Origin: Flavobacteriales bacterium
GTDB taxonomy: Bacteria; Bacteroidota; Bacteroidia; Flavobacteriales_D; Sanyastnellaceae
Reading direction: 5' to 3'
Length of the DNA stretch: 50,961 bases
Assembly (NCBI GenBank): GCA_947448135.1
Contig: CANFLZ010000015.1
Coordinates: forward strand, 1-50,961
Below, piece by piece: positions 24,690 through 34,263 of this stretch. A program made the translations under genes and the position numbers. The notes under the pieces are model-generated. The model saw only the letters and a program-made list of their open reading frames with translations, ran no database searches and was not told the origin of the DNA. Position 1 is the first letter of the stretch, and each line of letters begins with the position of its first letter.

Positions 24690-26966
24690 ATGAATAAGGA
24701 CATTAGACGCAGTTGGTATGTCATTGCATTGGTTGCGGTGTTGACTGTGATATCGGGAGTCTTGGTAGCTAAGCTACAGTTCAATTATGATTTCGAGGAA
24801 TTCTTTCCTCAAAACGATCCCGCCACCGAATACTTCATTGATTACAGAAATTCATTTGAATCGGATTTTGATTACTTCATTGTAGTTCTCGAGAACCCTA
24901 CGGGCGTATTTGATTCTACTTTTTTATCTCGAGTGGATTCATTGAACAATCGATTAAAAAAGGTAAACAATATTGTAGAAGCAGTGGGGCCGACACAGGT
25001 GATGGATGTTGTGCAGGATCCCATGTTTGGTGGTTTTTTCTCTTCCCCTTGGTTGGATTATAAGACACCGGAAAATTACGATGCAGACAGTACGAAGATT
25101 TACGAGAATGGACAATGGATTGGGATTTTCTTTTCTCCTGATGGTAAATCAGTGGCTATTAATATGAAGCATACGCCAGGGTTGGCAGTGAAGAAATGTG
25201 ATCAATTGTATGCCGATATAGACAACGTTGTGGTGAATGAATTTGGATTCAAGGACGCGCATTTGATCGGCCGGGCCAAGGGTCAGAAGATGTATGTCGA
25301 ATTGATGGTTAGAGAGCTGGTGATGTTCATCATTATTAGTTTGATTTGCACCATTGGATTCCTCTACATAGCCTTCCGCTCATTGTGGGGAGTGGCCATT
25401 CCATCGATAATCGTCTTGTTATCTATTTTGTTTACCATGGCCTTTATGAAAATAGTGGGCAAGGAGATCGATTTGATGATGACCGTTCTTCCGACCATCA
25501 TTTTTGTGGTGGGTATGAGTGACTCTGTGCATGTTTTGACCAAGTATATGCAAGAAATCAGATCGGGAAAAGAACGAATTCACGCCATCAAATCGGCATT
25601 CAAGAGCATTCGTTTGGCTACATTTCTAACCGCTGTTACTACATCCATTGGTTTTTTGACGTTGGTATTTTCCAATATCAAGCCCATTTCAGATTTTGGT
25701 ATTTATACCAGCGTGGGCGTTTTATTGGCTTATGGATTAACGTACACCATATTGCCCGCCATTATCATTGTGGCGCATCCCAAGCGATTGGCTGATTATG
25801 CGGTAAAAGAAGATTATTGGTATCCCAAATTGCATCGTGCATTGCAATGGATATTTAGAAATCGGAAATTGGTCATGATTACCACTGGGGCTCTTTTGAT
25901 CATCAGTATGTGGGGAATCAGTCGGATTGTGGTGGATAATTTGATGCTTGAAGATTTAAGAGAGACCCATCCTTTGAAGAAAGATTTTACGTTCATGGAA
26001 GCGCGCTTCGCAGGCTGTCGACCCTTTGAACTTTGCGTAGAACTTAAAGATGATGTGAATCCATTTGATCCCGTTGTTTTGAAACAAGTGGATACATTGT
26101 CTCATTATTTGTCCAATGAATATGGCGTTGGGGCGATGTTTTCTTTGTCGGAAATGGTGCGTTCAGCCAATCGATCTTTGAATGCAGGGATGCATGAGTA
26201 TCGCGTGGTGCCCGCTGAAGATTACGAGTTGCGGAAGATTGAGCGATTCTTGAAGCGTAAGGACATGCGCGAGATTACGCGCCTGACGTACAATCAAGAG
26301 CAGAATCGATTGCGATTCGCAGGTCGCTTGAGTGATGTTGGCAGAAAGCATTATGAAGGCAAGAATGTTGAACTGGCTCAGTTTCTTCAAAACAACTGCC
26401 CTGATTTAGTCGAACATCACGTAACCGGAACGGCATTTTTGATGGATTTAAACAATGCCTATTTGGTAGACAATATGCTGCTGGATTTGCTGCTTTCCGT
26501 CACCGTGATTGGTTTGGTAATGGGCATCGTTTACAAAAACTGGAAAATGATTCCACTCACCATTATCCCCAATCTGATTCCATTGATCATTGTTTCTGGA
26601 ATTATGGGTTTTGTGGGAATTCCGCTCAAGGTGAGTACATCCATAGTGTTTAACATTGCATTTGGTATCGCTGTCGATGATACCATCCATTTCCTTGCTC
26701 GTGTTAGAACGTTATTGGGAGAAGGGAGGAATAAAATTTACGCAGTAAAGCGCACATTCATGACAACAGGAAAGGCCATGATTGTGACAACATTGATTTT
26801 GAGTGGTGGTTTTTCGACTTTGATATTTTCAGAATTCTTGGGCACCTTCTATATCGGATTATTGATTTCGATGACATTGTTTATCGCTTTGCTATTTGAA
26901 TTGACAATTACTCCTATTGTAGTAATTACATTCTTTAAGGAGGCGAAGCGAAAACAAAAAGTGTAA
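24690..26966 (+). CDS. MMPL/RND-superfamily transporter
   Basis: 758 aa with the two-fold RND layout: one N-terminal helix (about 9-28), a large extracytoplasmic loop (about 30-205), five helices (about 210-365), a second single helix (about 395-415), a second loop and five more helices (about 610-752). Motifs Gly-Met-Ser-Asp-Ser-Val-His (first half) and Ile-Ala-Val-Asp-Asp-Thr-Ile-His (second half) are the conserved intramembrane Asp positions of MMPL/HAE3-type exporters. Substrates of this subgroup are often lipids or hydrophobic compounds; none can be named. Monocistronic between the dnaK terminator and the 27010 gene. Confidence 0.88.
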   Translation: MNKDIRRSWYVIALVAVLTVISGVLVAKLQFNYDFEEFFPQNDPATEYFIDYRNSFESDFDYFIVVLENPTGVFDSTFLSRVDSLNNRLKKVNNIVEAVGPTQVMDVVQDPMFGGFFSSPWLDYKTPENYDADSTKIYENGQWIGIFFSPDGKSVAINMKHTPGLAVKKCDQLYADIDNVVVNEFGFKDAHLIGRAKGQKMYVELMVRELVMFIIISLICTIGFLYIAFRSLWGVAIPSIIVLLSILFTMAFMKIVGKEIDLMMTVLPTIIFVVGMSDSVHVLTKYMQEIRSGKERIHAIKSAFKSIRLATFLTAVTTSIGFLTLVFSNIKPISDFGIYTSVGVLLAYGLTYTILPAIIIVAHPKRLADYAVKEDYWYPKLHRALQWIFRNRKLVMITTGALLIISMWGISRIVVDNLMLEDLRETHPLKKDFTFMEARFAGCRPFELCVELKDDVNPFDPVVLKQVDTLSHYLSNEYGVGAMFSLSEMVRSANRSLNAGMHEYRVVPAEDYELRKIERFLKRKDMREITRLTYNQEQNRLRFAGRLSDVGRKHYEGKNVELAQFLQNNCPDLVEHHVTGTAFLMDLNNAYLVDNMLLDLLLSVTVIGLVMGIVYKNWKMIPLTIIPNLIPLIIVSGIMGFVGIPLKVSTSIVFNIAFGIAVDDTIHFLARVRTLLGEGRNKIYAVKRTFMTTGKAMIVTTLILSGGFSTLIFSEFLGTFYIGLLISMTLFIALLFELTITPIVVITFFKEAKRKQKV

Positions 26967-26984
26967 AATGTTAAAATGCTTGAC

Positions 26985-26992
26985 TATATTTG
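26985..26992 (+). promoter_or_regulatory. -7 promoter element TATATTTG of the 27010 gene
   Basis: Consensus -7 box 17 bp upstream of the ATG at 27010. It supports that start over the longer frame from 26968, which would have to begin upstream of the promoter. Confidence 0.6.
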
Positions 26993-27009
26993 TGCAAATC
27001 GTGAATAAA

Positions 27010-27585
27010 ATGAAAAAAATCGTTACCATTTTTGTAATTGCGTTGATGGCTTTTAAAGGTCAAACTCAAGGAGTAATCAATACCATGAAATCATCACCTT
27101 GGACTTTTTCTTTGGGATGGGCAGCCATTGATGATGATGGAAAGAAATTTGAGGGATTGTTGAATGCAAAAGACAGCTGGAATTACAATTTGTTCCCAGC
27201 TCAAATCGGAGCATCCAAGAAAATGACTAACAAGTTGAACTTGAATATGTCTTTTGCTTACGTGAATTACGATGCCAAGAATCGCAATGGAGAGAATGCA
27301 TACCAAGAAGGAACATTTTGGGCGTTGGATGCGAATACCCAATATTCATTGATCAAGATCAAAGGTTTGGATATTCAAACCATTCAAGGAATTGGCTTCA
27401 CCAAGAGAGATCCAGGTTTGGATCCCAATATGGCGACATTGAATACAGGTTTGTCGTTTAATTATTGGGTGAAAGAAAATTGGGGAATCGCATTGCATTC
27501 TCAAGCTAAGTGGGGTTTGTCAAACATCTCTGATGGCGGTTCTTATTTGCACCATGGGATTAGTTTGTTTTACGTAGCGAAGTAA
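27010..27585 (+). CDS. putative outer-membrane beta-barrel protein
   Basis: 191 aa from the ATG at 27010, where a signal peptide begins (Met-Lys-Lys, hydrophobic, Gly-Gln-Thr-Gln). The mature part consists of alternating-residue strands rich in aromatic residues, and ends Leu-Phe-Tyr-Val-Ala-Lys. It resembles small OmpW- or OprF-like barrels in Bacteroidota; the terminal residue is Lys rather than Phe. Function unknown. It has its own promoter and a strong terminator. Confidence 0.7.
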   Translation: MKKIVTIFVIALMAFKGQTQGVINTMKSSPWTFSLGWAAIDDDGKKFEGLLNAKDSWNYNLFPAQIGASKKMTNKLNLNMSFAYVNYDAKNRNGENAYQEGTFWALDANTQYSLIKIKGLDIQTIQGIGFTKRDPGLDPNMATLNTGLSFNYWVKENWGIALHSQAKWGLSNISDGGSYLHHGISLFYVAK

Positions 27586-27601
27586 TCAGGTAATCGATAT
27601 G

Positions 27602-27641
27602 ACGCGGGTTGTGGTATATTCCACAAGCCGCGTTTTTTTTT
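27602..27641 (+). terminator. rho-independent terminator
   Basis: A 13-bp stem ACGCGGGTTGTGG/CCACAAGCCGCGT with one mismatch and a 6-base loop is followed by nine T. It separates the barrel gene from the polysaccharide cluster, which begins only 12 bp later, so that cluster must either use a promoter overlapping this hairpin or rely on readthrough. Confidence 0.93.
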
Positions 27642-27652
27642 GATAGGATGAG

Positions 27653-28432
27653 ATGAAAAATGTATTGAGGTTATTTATTGCTATTTTTTTTCTTTTTGAG
27701 ACAGGTTGTACCGACTCAAAGGAAGTGTACTATCTTGGAGATTTGTCTAGCGGATTGACACCTCAATCCAATGCGTTTGAAGATCCAGAAGTTCAGGTTG
27801 GCGACCAGTTGAGCATTTTTGTCAGCTCACCAGATCCAGAGACTGCGATTTTTTTCAATATGTCCAATTTTTCAAGTGTTCAGATGAATCAAGTACAGCA
27901 GGTAACTGCCGCTAGCCCAATTTTGGGATATTTGGTGGATATCAATGGGAACATTCAATTCCCGAAAGTGGGGAGTGTAGCCGTGGCTGGAAAAAGAATG
28001 AGCGAAATAAAAGCAATGATTGAAGAGCAGGTCAAGCCTTATGTCAAAGACGCGGTGGTGAATGTTAGATGCATTAACTTCCGAGTTACAGTTTTGGGTG
28101 AAGTCAATAAAGCAGGAACTTATCATGTGCCATATCACGAAATCAATTTATTGCAAGCTTTGGGATTGGCGGGTGATTTGACCATCAATGGCCAAAGAGA
28201 AAAAATTGCAGTAGTTAGAACTTCATCCAAGGGGCAAGAAACATATTATGTAGATTTGACCAGCAAGGATTTGTTGCAAAGTCCTGTGTTTCATTTGCAA
28301 TCAGGTGATGTGATCTATGTGCGTCCCAACAAAACAAAAATCAATACCAGCAGTACCTTCTTTCAAGTATGGCCCACTGTAACTAGCGCTATCACTTTGT
28401 TGGTTTTGGTTTTGACAAACATCAAGCCTTAA
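27653..28432 (+). CDS. Wza-like polysaccharide export lipoprotein
   Basis: 259 aa. The N-terminus ends Phe-Glu-Thr-Gly-Cys19, a lipobox. Next comes a polysaccharide export (PES) domain (about 50-130, Val-Gly-Asp-Gln-Leu-Ser-Ile, later Gly-Tyr-Leu-Val-Asp-Ile-Asn-Gly), then an SLBB domain (about 140-220, Val-Leu-Gly-Glu-Val-Asn-Lys-Ala-Gly-Thr-Tyr). A C-terminal hydrophobic helix (about 238-257) would cross the outer membrane as in Wza. It should form the outer-membrane exit pore for the polymer made by the downstream genes. The next gene starts 3 bp later. Confidence 0.92.
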   Translation: MKNVLRLFIAIFFLFETGCTDSKEVYYLGDLSSGLTPQSNAFEDPEVQVGDQLSIFVSSPDPETAIFFNMSNFSSVQMNQVQQVTAASPILGYLVDINGNIQFPKVGSVAVAGKRMSEIKAMIEEQVKPYVKDAVVNVRCINFRVTVLGEVNKAGTYHVPYHEINLLQALGLAGDLTINGQREKIAVVRTSSKGQETYYVDLTSKDLLQSPVFHLQSGDVIYVRPNKTKINTSSTFFQVWPTVTSAITLLVLVLTNIKP

Positions 28433-28435
28433 AGT

Positions 28436-30784
28436 ATGATAGAGGATAGAAATCAGATTGCCATTCAAAATGATCCCAAGGTAAATTACTTGGAGGTTAT
28501 TAGAAATACAGTGAGAGCATATTGGCCGCTGTATACGATGGCATTGCTGACTTTTTCTTTGTTTGCTTTTTTGTTTTTGCGTTATACGTCACCTACATTT
28601 CAAATCACATCTAAGATATTGATTAAAGATGAGAAGAAAACCGGAGTTGGCGGTGGAGCAAGTTCTTTGATTAGTGAATTGGATTTGTTTGGCGGTAAGA
28701 AAATAGTTGAAAATGAGTTGGAGATTTTAAAATCAAGGCCCATTATCGAAAAGGTTGTGCGTAAGACGCATTGCAATATCCAGGTGGTTCGAAATGGTCG
28801 AATCCGCGATGTACTTGAAAATTTGAATTTCCCTGTTCGTTTTATTCCTATTTACCCAGATAGTATCATTGAATTTCACAAATTGATTGCTTTCGAGTGG
28901 GACGGCATGAATCTCATCGTTGAAGGCAACGCGAAAAGTGTTGATGACACAATAGTTTGGGTAGGTAAAGGAAAGAAAGACGCTTTTAAAATCGTGGTAG
29001 ACAGGTATCGCGTCTCCGAATTGTTGGGAAAAGAATATTACATCAATACGCAATCGGTTCAGAAGGAGGTGAAGTTTATTTTGGAAGATTTAGAATTGGC
29101 TACAACCAACAAGAATACCTCGGTGATACAATTGTTATTTGAGACAAAGAACATTCAACGAGGAGAGCAGATTGTTAATTTGATTGTTGAGTCCTATTCC
29201 AATGCTGCCATAGATGATAAGCGACAGATTGCGGAGTTTACTTTGAATTTTATTGAGGATCGTTTGCGTTTGGTCACCACACAATTGGATTCCGTAGAAA
29301 AGGACATCGAGTCTTTTAAGGAGGCCAATAGTATTGTCGATTTGAGCCAACAGGGGAAATTGTTTTTGGAGTCTGTCAAAAGTCAGGATGAAGAGTTGAA
29401 TAAAATAGCGATACAATTGAGTGTCGTGAAAGATGTAGAGGCTTATGTGAATGGCAAACAAAATAGTCCAGGTAATTTACCCACATTGGTAGGTGTCAAT
29501 GACCCCATACTCAATACTTTTCTTCCCAAGTTGTATGATTTGGAATTTGCATACAACAAGCGGAAGAAAGTGGTAGGTGATCAGGATGAACAATTGGTCA
29601 TCATGGAAGATGAGATGCGGAAGTTGCGGGCTAACATTCGTGAGTCTGTTTCCACTACCAAGCGAAACTTGGAGATTTCTCAAAGTCAAATCAAGCGTGA
29701 TTTGCAATCAAAAATGGGAACGTTGACAGCTCTGCCTGGAAAGGAAAGAATGTTGTTGGACATTAGCAGACAGCAAGCAATTAAAAATTCTATCTATACA
29801 TTTCTCTTGGAAAAAAGAGAGGAGAGTGCGATATCATTTGCATCTACTGTTTCAGACGTGCGAGTTGTGGAGCCCGCTCAAGGTGATTCGGATCCCATTC
29901 GACCCAATCGGATGTTGGTCATTTTCTTGGCGATGGTTTTGACCATCGTGCTACCGAGTCTTTTTATTTACTACCGTGAGGTTCTGACCGGAAAAATTAA
30001 ATTCAGGTCAGATATAGAATCCCGAACAAGTTTAACTGTGTTGGGAGAAGTTTTGCAAGGAGATATTTCGTCTGAATTTATAATATCTTCAGATAACCGA
30101 AGTCCTGTGGCGGAATCACTGCGTTCCGTGAGAAGCAAGATGAGTTATTATTTGCAGGGAGAGGGTTGTCACGTCGTATTGTTGTCTTCGTGTCTACCAG
30201 GTGAGGGGAAGTCTTTTATTACAACTAACCTGGGATTGAGTTTAGCATTGATGGGTAAACGAACTGTAGTAATAGCAGCAGATATGAGAAAACCTCGATT
30301 GCACAAGTCCTTTGGTGTGCATGGAGCGCAAGGATTGTCACAGATTTTGATTGGTAAATCCGATGTTCAATCCTGTATTGTTTCTACCCAATTTGAAAAT
30401 CTATCCATCATTCCACCTGGCGCTATCCCTCCCAATCCTGCAGAGTTATTGTTGAATGAAGCTTTCTCCAAAATGATTGCAGAGCTACGGAAGTCATTTG
30501 ATTACGTTTTGATCGACACACCTCCATTGGGATTGATTTCTGACGCGGAAATTATGGCAGAGCATGTAGACTTGAGTTTGTTTGTTGTCCGACATGACCA
30601 CAGTATGAAGGAAGCGGTTGCAAAAGTCTTGGGCAATATCAATGCATCCTCGAAATTTTGGCCAGCGGCCATTGTTTTCAATGGATTGAAGGGGAGAGGA
30701 ATGAGCAAGTATGGTCGTGGATATGGATATGGCGGTGGTTATAGTGCAGGTTACGGCTACACATACGGTGATGAGAAAGCTTAA
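28436..30784 (+). CDS. Wzc-like polysaccharide co-polymerase and tyrosine autokinase
   Basis: 782 aa: N-terminal Wzz domain with a first TM (about 35-55), a long periplasmic coiled-coil region, GNVR-like segment and second TM (about 497-517), then a cytoplasmic BY-kinase domain. Walker A is Pro-Gly-Glu-Gly-Lys592-Ser. Walker A' reads Ala-Ala-Asp616-Met-Arg-Lys-Pro, lacking the first Asp of the usual Asp-X-Asp. Walker B is Val-Leu-Ile-Asp-Thr-Pro-Pro. The tail is Tyr/Gly-rich (about ten Tyr in the last 25 residues), the usual autophosphorylation cluster. It controls chain length and export together with the Wza-like protein. Confidence 0.94.
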   Translation: MIEDRNQIAIQNDPKVNYLEVIRNTVRAYWPLYTMALLTFSLFAFLFLRYTSPTFQITSKILIKDEKKTGVGGGASSLISELDLFGGKKIVENELEILKSRPIIEKVVRKTHCNIQVVRNGRIRDVLENLNFPVRFIPIYPDSIIEFHKLIAFEWDGMNLIVEGNAKSVDDTIVWVGKGKKDAFKIVVDRYRVSELLGKEYYINTQSVQKEVKFILEDLELATTNKNTSVIQLLFETKNIQRGEQIVNLIVESYSNAAIDDKRQIAEFTLNFIEDRLRLVTTQLDSVEKDIESFKEANSIVDLSQQGKLFLESVKSQDEELNKIAIQLSVVKDVEAYVNGKQNSPGNLPTLVGVNDPILNTFLPKLYDLEFAYNKRKKVVGDQDEQLVIMEDEMRKLRANIRESVSTTKRNLEISQSQIKRDLQSKMGTLTALPGKERMLLDISRQQAIKNSIYTFLLEKREESAISFASTVSDVRVVEPAQGDSDPIRPNRMLVIFLAMVLTIVLPSLFIYYREVLTGKIKFRSDIESRTSLTVLGEVLQGDISSEFIISSDNRSPVAESLRSVRSKMSYYLQGEGCHVVLLSSCLPGEGKSFITTNLGLSLALMGKRTVVIAADMRKPRLHKSFGVHGAQGLSQILIGKSDVQSCIVSTQFENLSIIPPGAIPPNPAELLLNEAFSKMIAELRKSFDYVLIDTPPLGLISDAEIMAEHVDLSLFVVRHDHSMKEAVAKVLGNINASSKFWPAAIVFNGLKGRGMSKYGRGYGYGGGYSAGYGYTYGDEKA

Positions 30785-30786
30785 TT

Positions 30787-32157
30787 ATGTTGCTAGAGAA
30801 TTTATCCAGGCGGGTCCAATTTATTTTTCAAAGCAATAAGGATGTAGATCGAAGAATCTTTTGGCATTCCATCCTTTCTTTTGTTTTTCGTGGAGGAGGC
30901 ATATTGGCCAATCTTATCATGGTTCCATTGGCTTTGGAATCACTGGATAGAGAGAGCTATGGTGTTTGGTTGGCGATTGGAGCAATGATAACTTGGTTTA
31001 ATTTTTTAGATGTCGGACTGGGCAACGGACTTCGCAATCGTGGTGCAGAAGCGCTCGCCGCCAACGATCTAATCCGAATGCGTAAATTGGTTTCAACTTC
31101 GTTCTGGAGTATTGCGGTTTTGGTAGCCTTGTCCATTGCTGCAGTCGTTGCTTTCTTTCCCATGATCGCTTGGAATCAGATTTTCAATGCACAATCCATT
31201 GCTCCTCAAGAATTGAATGAAGTGTTGTTGTGTGTGGCCATCAGCTTTTTTACAGGTGTTTTATTGCGACTGACAACCTCTATGTACTTGGCTTTTCAGA
31301 TACACTCGATTCAGTCGATAATGAATTTTTTGACCCAAGTGGGAAGTTTAATGGGTGTTTTGTATTTGGTAAAAACCGGTGAACATTCGTTATTGCATTT
31401 TGCTTATATGGTGACGTTAATTCCATTATTGGTTCAACTTGGTGTGACTTTGTATGCATTTTCTACGCGGTTCAAAGATTTAGTACCCCATTGGAAATAT
31501 GTTGAAAGGGGAGAGTTGAACCATGTATTGGGGTTGGGTGTGCGGTTTGTATTGGTTCAATTGATGTGGATGCTAATAACGACAACTGATAGTTATCTGA
31601 TATCTATTTGGATGAGTCCGGAACTTGTTGTGGATTACACAATCTCTTGGAAGTATTTTGGAATGATCAATATAGCATTTGTTCTGCTGATGACGCCATA
31701 TTGGTCTGCCTACACTCAGGCTTATACGAAGAAAGACATAGCTTGGATAATACAAGCCAACTTAAGGGTCAAACGATATGTTTTAGTTTTTACGATTATT
31801 GAAATTGTTATGTTTTTTATTGCCCCAATGGTTATCGATTTTTGGATCTCGGGCAAGGTGGTTATTCAAAATCAAATTCATCTTTCTTTGGCTGTATTTG
31901 CTTGGCTTTATATGTTCCTGGGGTCCAAGAATTATTTTTTAAATGGTATTGGAAAATTGGGTGTTCAAATTCGAATATTGATAGTGACAGCAATCCTGCA
32001 CGTCCCCATATCCTATTTTTTTTGTATCACATTGTCAGGGGGAATTGCAGGTTTAGTTTGGGGAACCAATATCTGTATTTTCATCAATGTATGGGTTAGT
32101 TCTATACAGGTGAAGAAAATTTTGAATCAAACAGCTCAAGGAATTTGGAACCAATGA
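30787..32157 (+). CDS. Wzx-like oligosaccharide flippase
   Basis: 456 aa with about 12-14 membrane helices and the Gly-Val-Trp-Leu-Ala-Ile-Gly-Ala segment followed by Asp-X-Gly-Leu-Gly-Asn-Gly-Leu-Arg-Asn (about 75-86), typical of the MOP polysaccharide transporter family. It should flip undecaprenyl-diphosphate-linked repeat units across the inner membrane. It starts 2 bp after the kinase gene. Substrate cannot be read from sequence. Confidence 0.9.
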   Translation: MLLENLSRRVQFIFQSNKDVDRRIFWHSILSFVFRGGGILANLIMVPLALESLDRESYGVWLAIGAMITWFNFLDVGLGNGLRNRGAEALAANDLIRMRKLVSTSFWSIAVLVALSIAAVVAFFPMIAWNQIFNAQSIAPQELNEVLLCVAISFFTGVLLRLTTSMYLAFQIHSIQSIMNFLTQVGSLMGVLYLVKTGEHSLLHFAYMVTLIPLLVQLGVTLYAFSTRFKDLVPHWKYVERGELNHVLGLGVRFVLVQLMWMLITTTDSYLISIWMSPELVVDYTISWKYFGMINIAFVLLMTPYWSAYTQAYTKKDIAWIIQANLRVKRYVLVFTIIEIVMFFIAPMVIDFWISGKVVIQNQIHLSLAVFAWLYMFLGSKNYFLNGIGKLGVQIRILIVTAILHVPISYFFCITLSGGIAGLVWGTNICIFINVWVSSIQVKKILNQTAQGIWNQ

Positions 32158-32164
32158 GAAGCAT

Positions 32165-33340
32165 ATGAGGCAGACGGATATATTTGGATTCGGCCTACTC
32201 TCTGTAATGGCTGCTTTTGTTTTAAGTTACAATTTCCATCAGTTGTGGTTGGTGTATGATTTAGGACTGCTGATATTATTGGTGAAGTTGATTCTTGAAG
32301 GAGTTTTTTCTCAAGTGAAAAATGTGCGTTGGATATTGCTATTTCTCCTTTTCGTTATCGTTGTCAATGTAGTGGCTATTGGTCACAATAAACTGATAGC
32401 CTGGCTCAGCTTCTGGGATACATATAAGCATATTATTTTCATCGTGGGTGCTGATTATTTTTTGACACATCGATCTCCCGAAGTCAAGCAAAAGGTTATT
32501 CGACAATTCATGGGGTTGTCATTTATATTATTCGCGATTCAATTTTGCTTTGTTATAGTGCAGCATTATAAAGGGCGCCATGTCGACGATGTTGCAGGAA
32601 CATTTGGAGACGGATCATCACATTCCATAGCCTATTTCTCCATTTTTTTAATGGTATATGCATTTGCAAAGCGCTGGGAATTGTGGAGGATTGTTTTGTT
32701 GTCAGTTGTGTGCTCATTGATGAATTATTGGTCTGAGAATATTGGATTTTTTCTCATAATGCTTTTGGTCATTTACTATTATACATCCATCTATCGGTCT
32801 GTTCGTTGGATCATGATAGCGGCTGGGGCATTAGCAGTTTCGTTTTTTTTATTTGGAAGTCGATTGGGAGATGAGTTTGATGAATATCATAGACGAATTC
32901 AAGGTTTCTTTTCTGTGAAGACTTTTGTCTTATCGGATGATTTGAGTAGTGATCGTTCTACTTTAACGGCCTATGCTTTTTTCGAAGGTGGGACTTGGGG
33001 TAGAGGGGCGGGCTATTTTTCTGAGATATATTCCCAAGAAGGTGAAGGTGTAAAAAGATTATACAACAATCAAATCAATATCTCTGAGGTGTCTCATTTG
33101 ATTGCGGAATATGGAATTGTAGGGATGGTAATGACATTTTTAATTTATTTATTGTTGCTAAGCGATGTAGCAAAAATGGCGCATAGAGCTGAGTTGTTTA
33201 TAGCCTGTTTTTTGTTGCTGACATTTTTGTACAATCGTATTTTAATGGATGAACGGATTGTTTTTTTTACTGTATTGTCCGTAATATTGATAAGAATAGA
33301 CCAACAACTTTTTTTCGGATCAAGATTAACGAGAGGTTAG
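32165..33340 (+). CDS. O-antigen polymerase-like (Wzy) membrane protein
   Basis: 391 aa with about ten or more membrane helices and one large periplasmic loop (about 235-310) containing Arg and Asp/Glu residues, the topology of Wzy polymerases. Sequence conservation in this family is low, so the call rests on topology and position between the flippase and glycosyltransferase genes. It would polymerise the flipped repeat units. Confidence 0.75.
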   Translation: MRQTDIFGFGLLSVMAAFVLSYNFHQLWLVYDLGLLILLVKLILEGVFSQVKNVRWILLFLLFVIVVNVVAIGHNKLIAWLSFWDTYKHIIFIVGADYFLTHRSPEVKQKVIRQFMGLSFILFAIQFCFVIVQHYKGRHVDDVAGTFGDGSSHSIAYFSIFLMVYAFAKRWELWRIVLLSVVCSLMNYWSENIGFFLIMLLVIYYYTSIYRSVRWIMIAAGALAVSFFLFGSRLGDEFDEYHRRIQGFFSVKTFVLSDDLSSDRSTLTAYAFFEGGTWGRGAGYFSEIYSQEGEGVKRLYNNQINISEVSHLIAEYGIVGMVMTFLIYLLLLSDVAKMAHRAELFIACFLLLTFLYNRILMDERIVFFTVLSVILIRIDQQLFFGSRLTRG

Positions 33341-33342
33341 AT

Positions 33343-34263
33343 ATGGAGTTTGCACCAATAGTAATTTTTCTGTACAAGCGAATCAATAATCTACAAACGC
33401 TTTTGATAAGTCTTACTCAGAATCCTGAGGCGGCAAAAAGTCCATTGATAATTTTCTGTGATGGCCCCAAGAATGAGCTGGAAAAAAAGGAAACAGATTT
33501 GGTTTTAGCGAGTGTACAAAACTTGAAAGGATTTGGTTCTGTAGTTGTACATCTAAGTCCAGTGAACAAAGGATTGGCCAATTCAATCATTACTGGGGTG
33601 ACAGAAGTTTTGAAGGAGTATGATCGTGTGATTGTTCTAGAAGATGACTTAGAAGTGTCTGATAATTTTTTGGCTTTCATGAATCAATCGTTGAAACAGT
33701 TTGAATCTGAATCGACAGTATATTCGATAGGGGGCTATAGTTTTTCGTTCGATCGATATGAAGACAATTCGGAGGATGGTTATTTTCTGAATAGGTCGTG
33801 GCCTTGGTCTTGGGCTACCTGGAAAAATCGATGGGAGTTGATTGATTGGAGCGTTTCAGATTACGAGAGCTTTTCTAAGGATAAGGCACTTCGAGGTCAA
33901 TTTGCGCAATTGGGATCGGATGTCAACTCCATGTTGGATAAACAGATGCATGGGGAGTTGGATAGCTGGGCAATTCGATGGGTCTTTCATCAATTCAAGA
34001 TGAAAGGTTTGGCCTACTTCCCCAAGAGAAGCAAAGTATGCAACAATGGCTTCGATCACATGGCGACGCATACCAATGGGTCGAATAAGCGTTATATTAC
34101 AACTTTAGATACCACAGGAAAGCGGGAGTTTCAATTTCCAAATTCCATTGCGTTGAATGTATTTTATCAAAGAATGTTTTTGAATCGGATGTCTATTCCA
34201 AGGCGAATATTGTCTCGGCTGAGTTCCGAATGGATTCAATTGAAAAGGAGATTCAATGGCTAA
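33343..34263 (+). CDS. GT-A-type glycosyltransferase (family 2-like)
   Basis: 306 aa. It starts Pro-Ile-Val-Ile-Phe-Leu-Tyr-Lys-Arg, then Ile-Ile-Phe-Cys-Asp-Gly-Pro-Lys, Asn-Lys-Gly-Leu-Ala-Asn-Ser-Ile and Val-Leu-Glu-Asp-Asp-Leu-Glu (about 103-109), the last being the DXD-type metal/nucleotide-sugar site. The Trp-rich segment Arg-Ser-Trp-Pro-Trp-Ser-Trp-Ala-Thr-Trp (about 150-159) is characteristic of this group of sugar transferases. Cytosolic or membrane-associated; sugar unknown. It overlaps the next gene by 8 bp. Confidence 0.85.
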   Translation: MEFAPIVIFLYKRINNLQTLLISLTQNPEAAKSPLIIFCDGPKNELEKKETDLVLASVQNLKGFGSVVVHLSPVNKGLANSIITGVTEVLKEYDRVIVLEDDLEVSDNFLAFMNQSLKQFESESTVYSIGGYSFSFDRYEDNSEDGYFLNRSWPWSWATWKNRWELIDWSVSDYESFSKDKALRGQFAQLGSDVNSMLDKQMHGELDSWAIRWVFHQFKMKGLAYFPKRSKVCNNGFDHMATHTNGSNKRYITTLDTTGKREFQFPNSIALNVFYQRMFLNRMSIPRRILSRLSSEWIQLKRRFNG

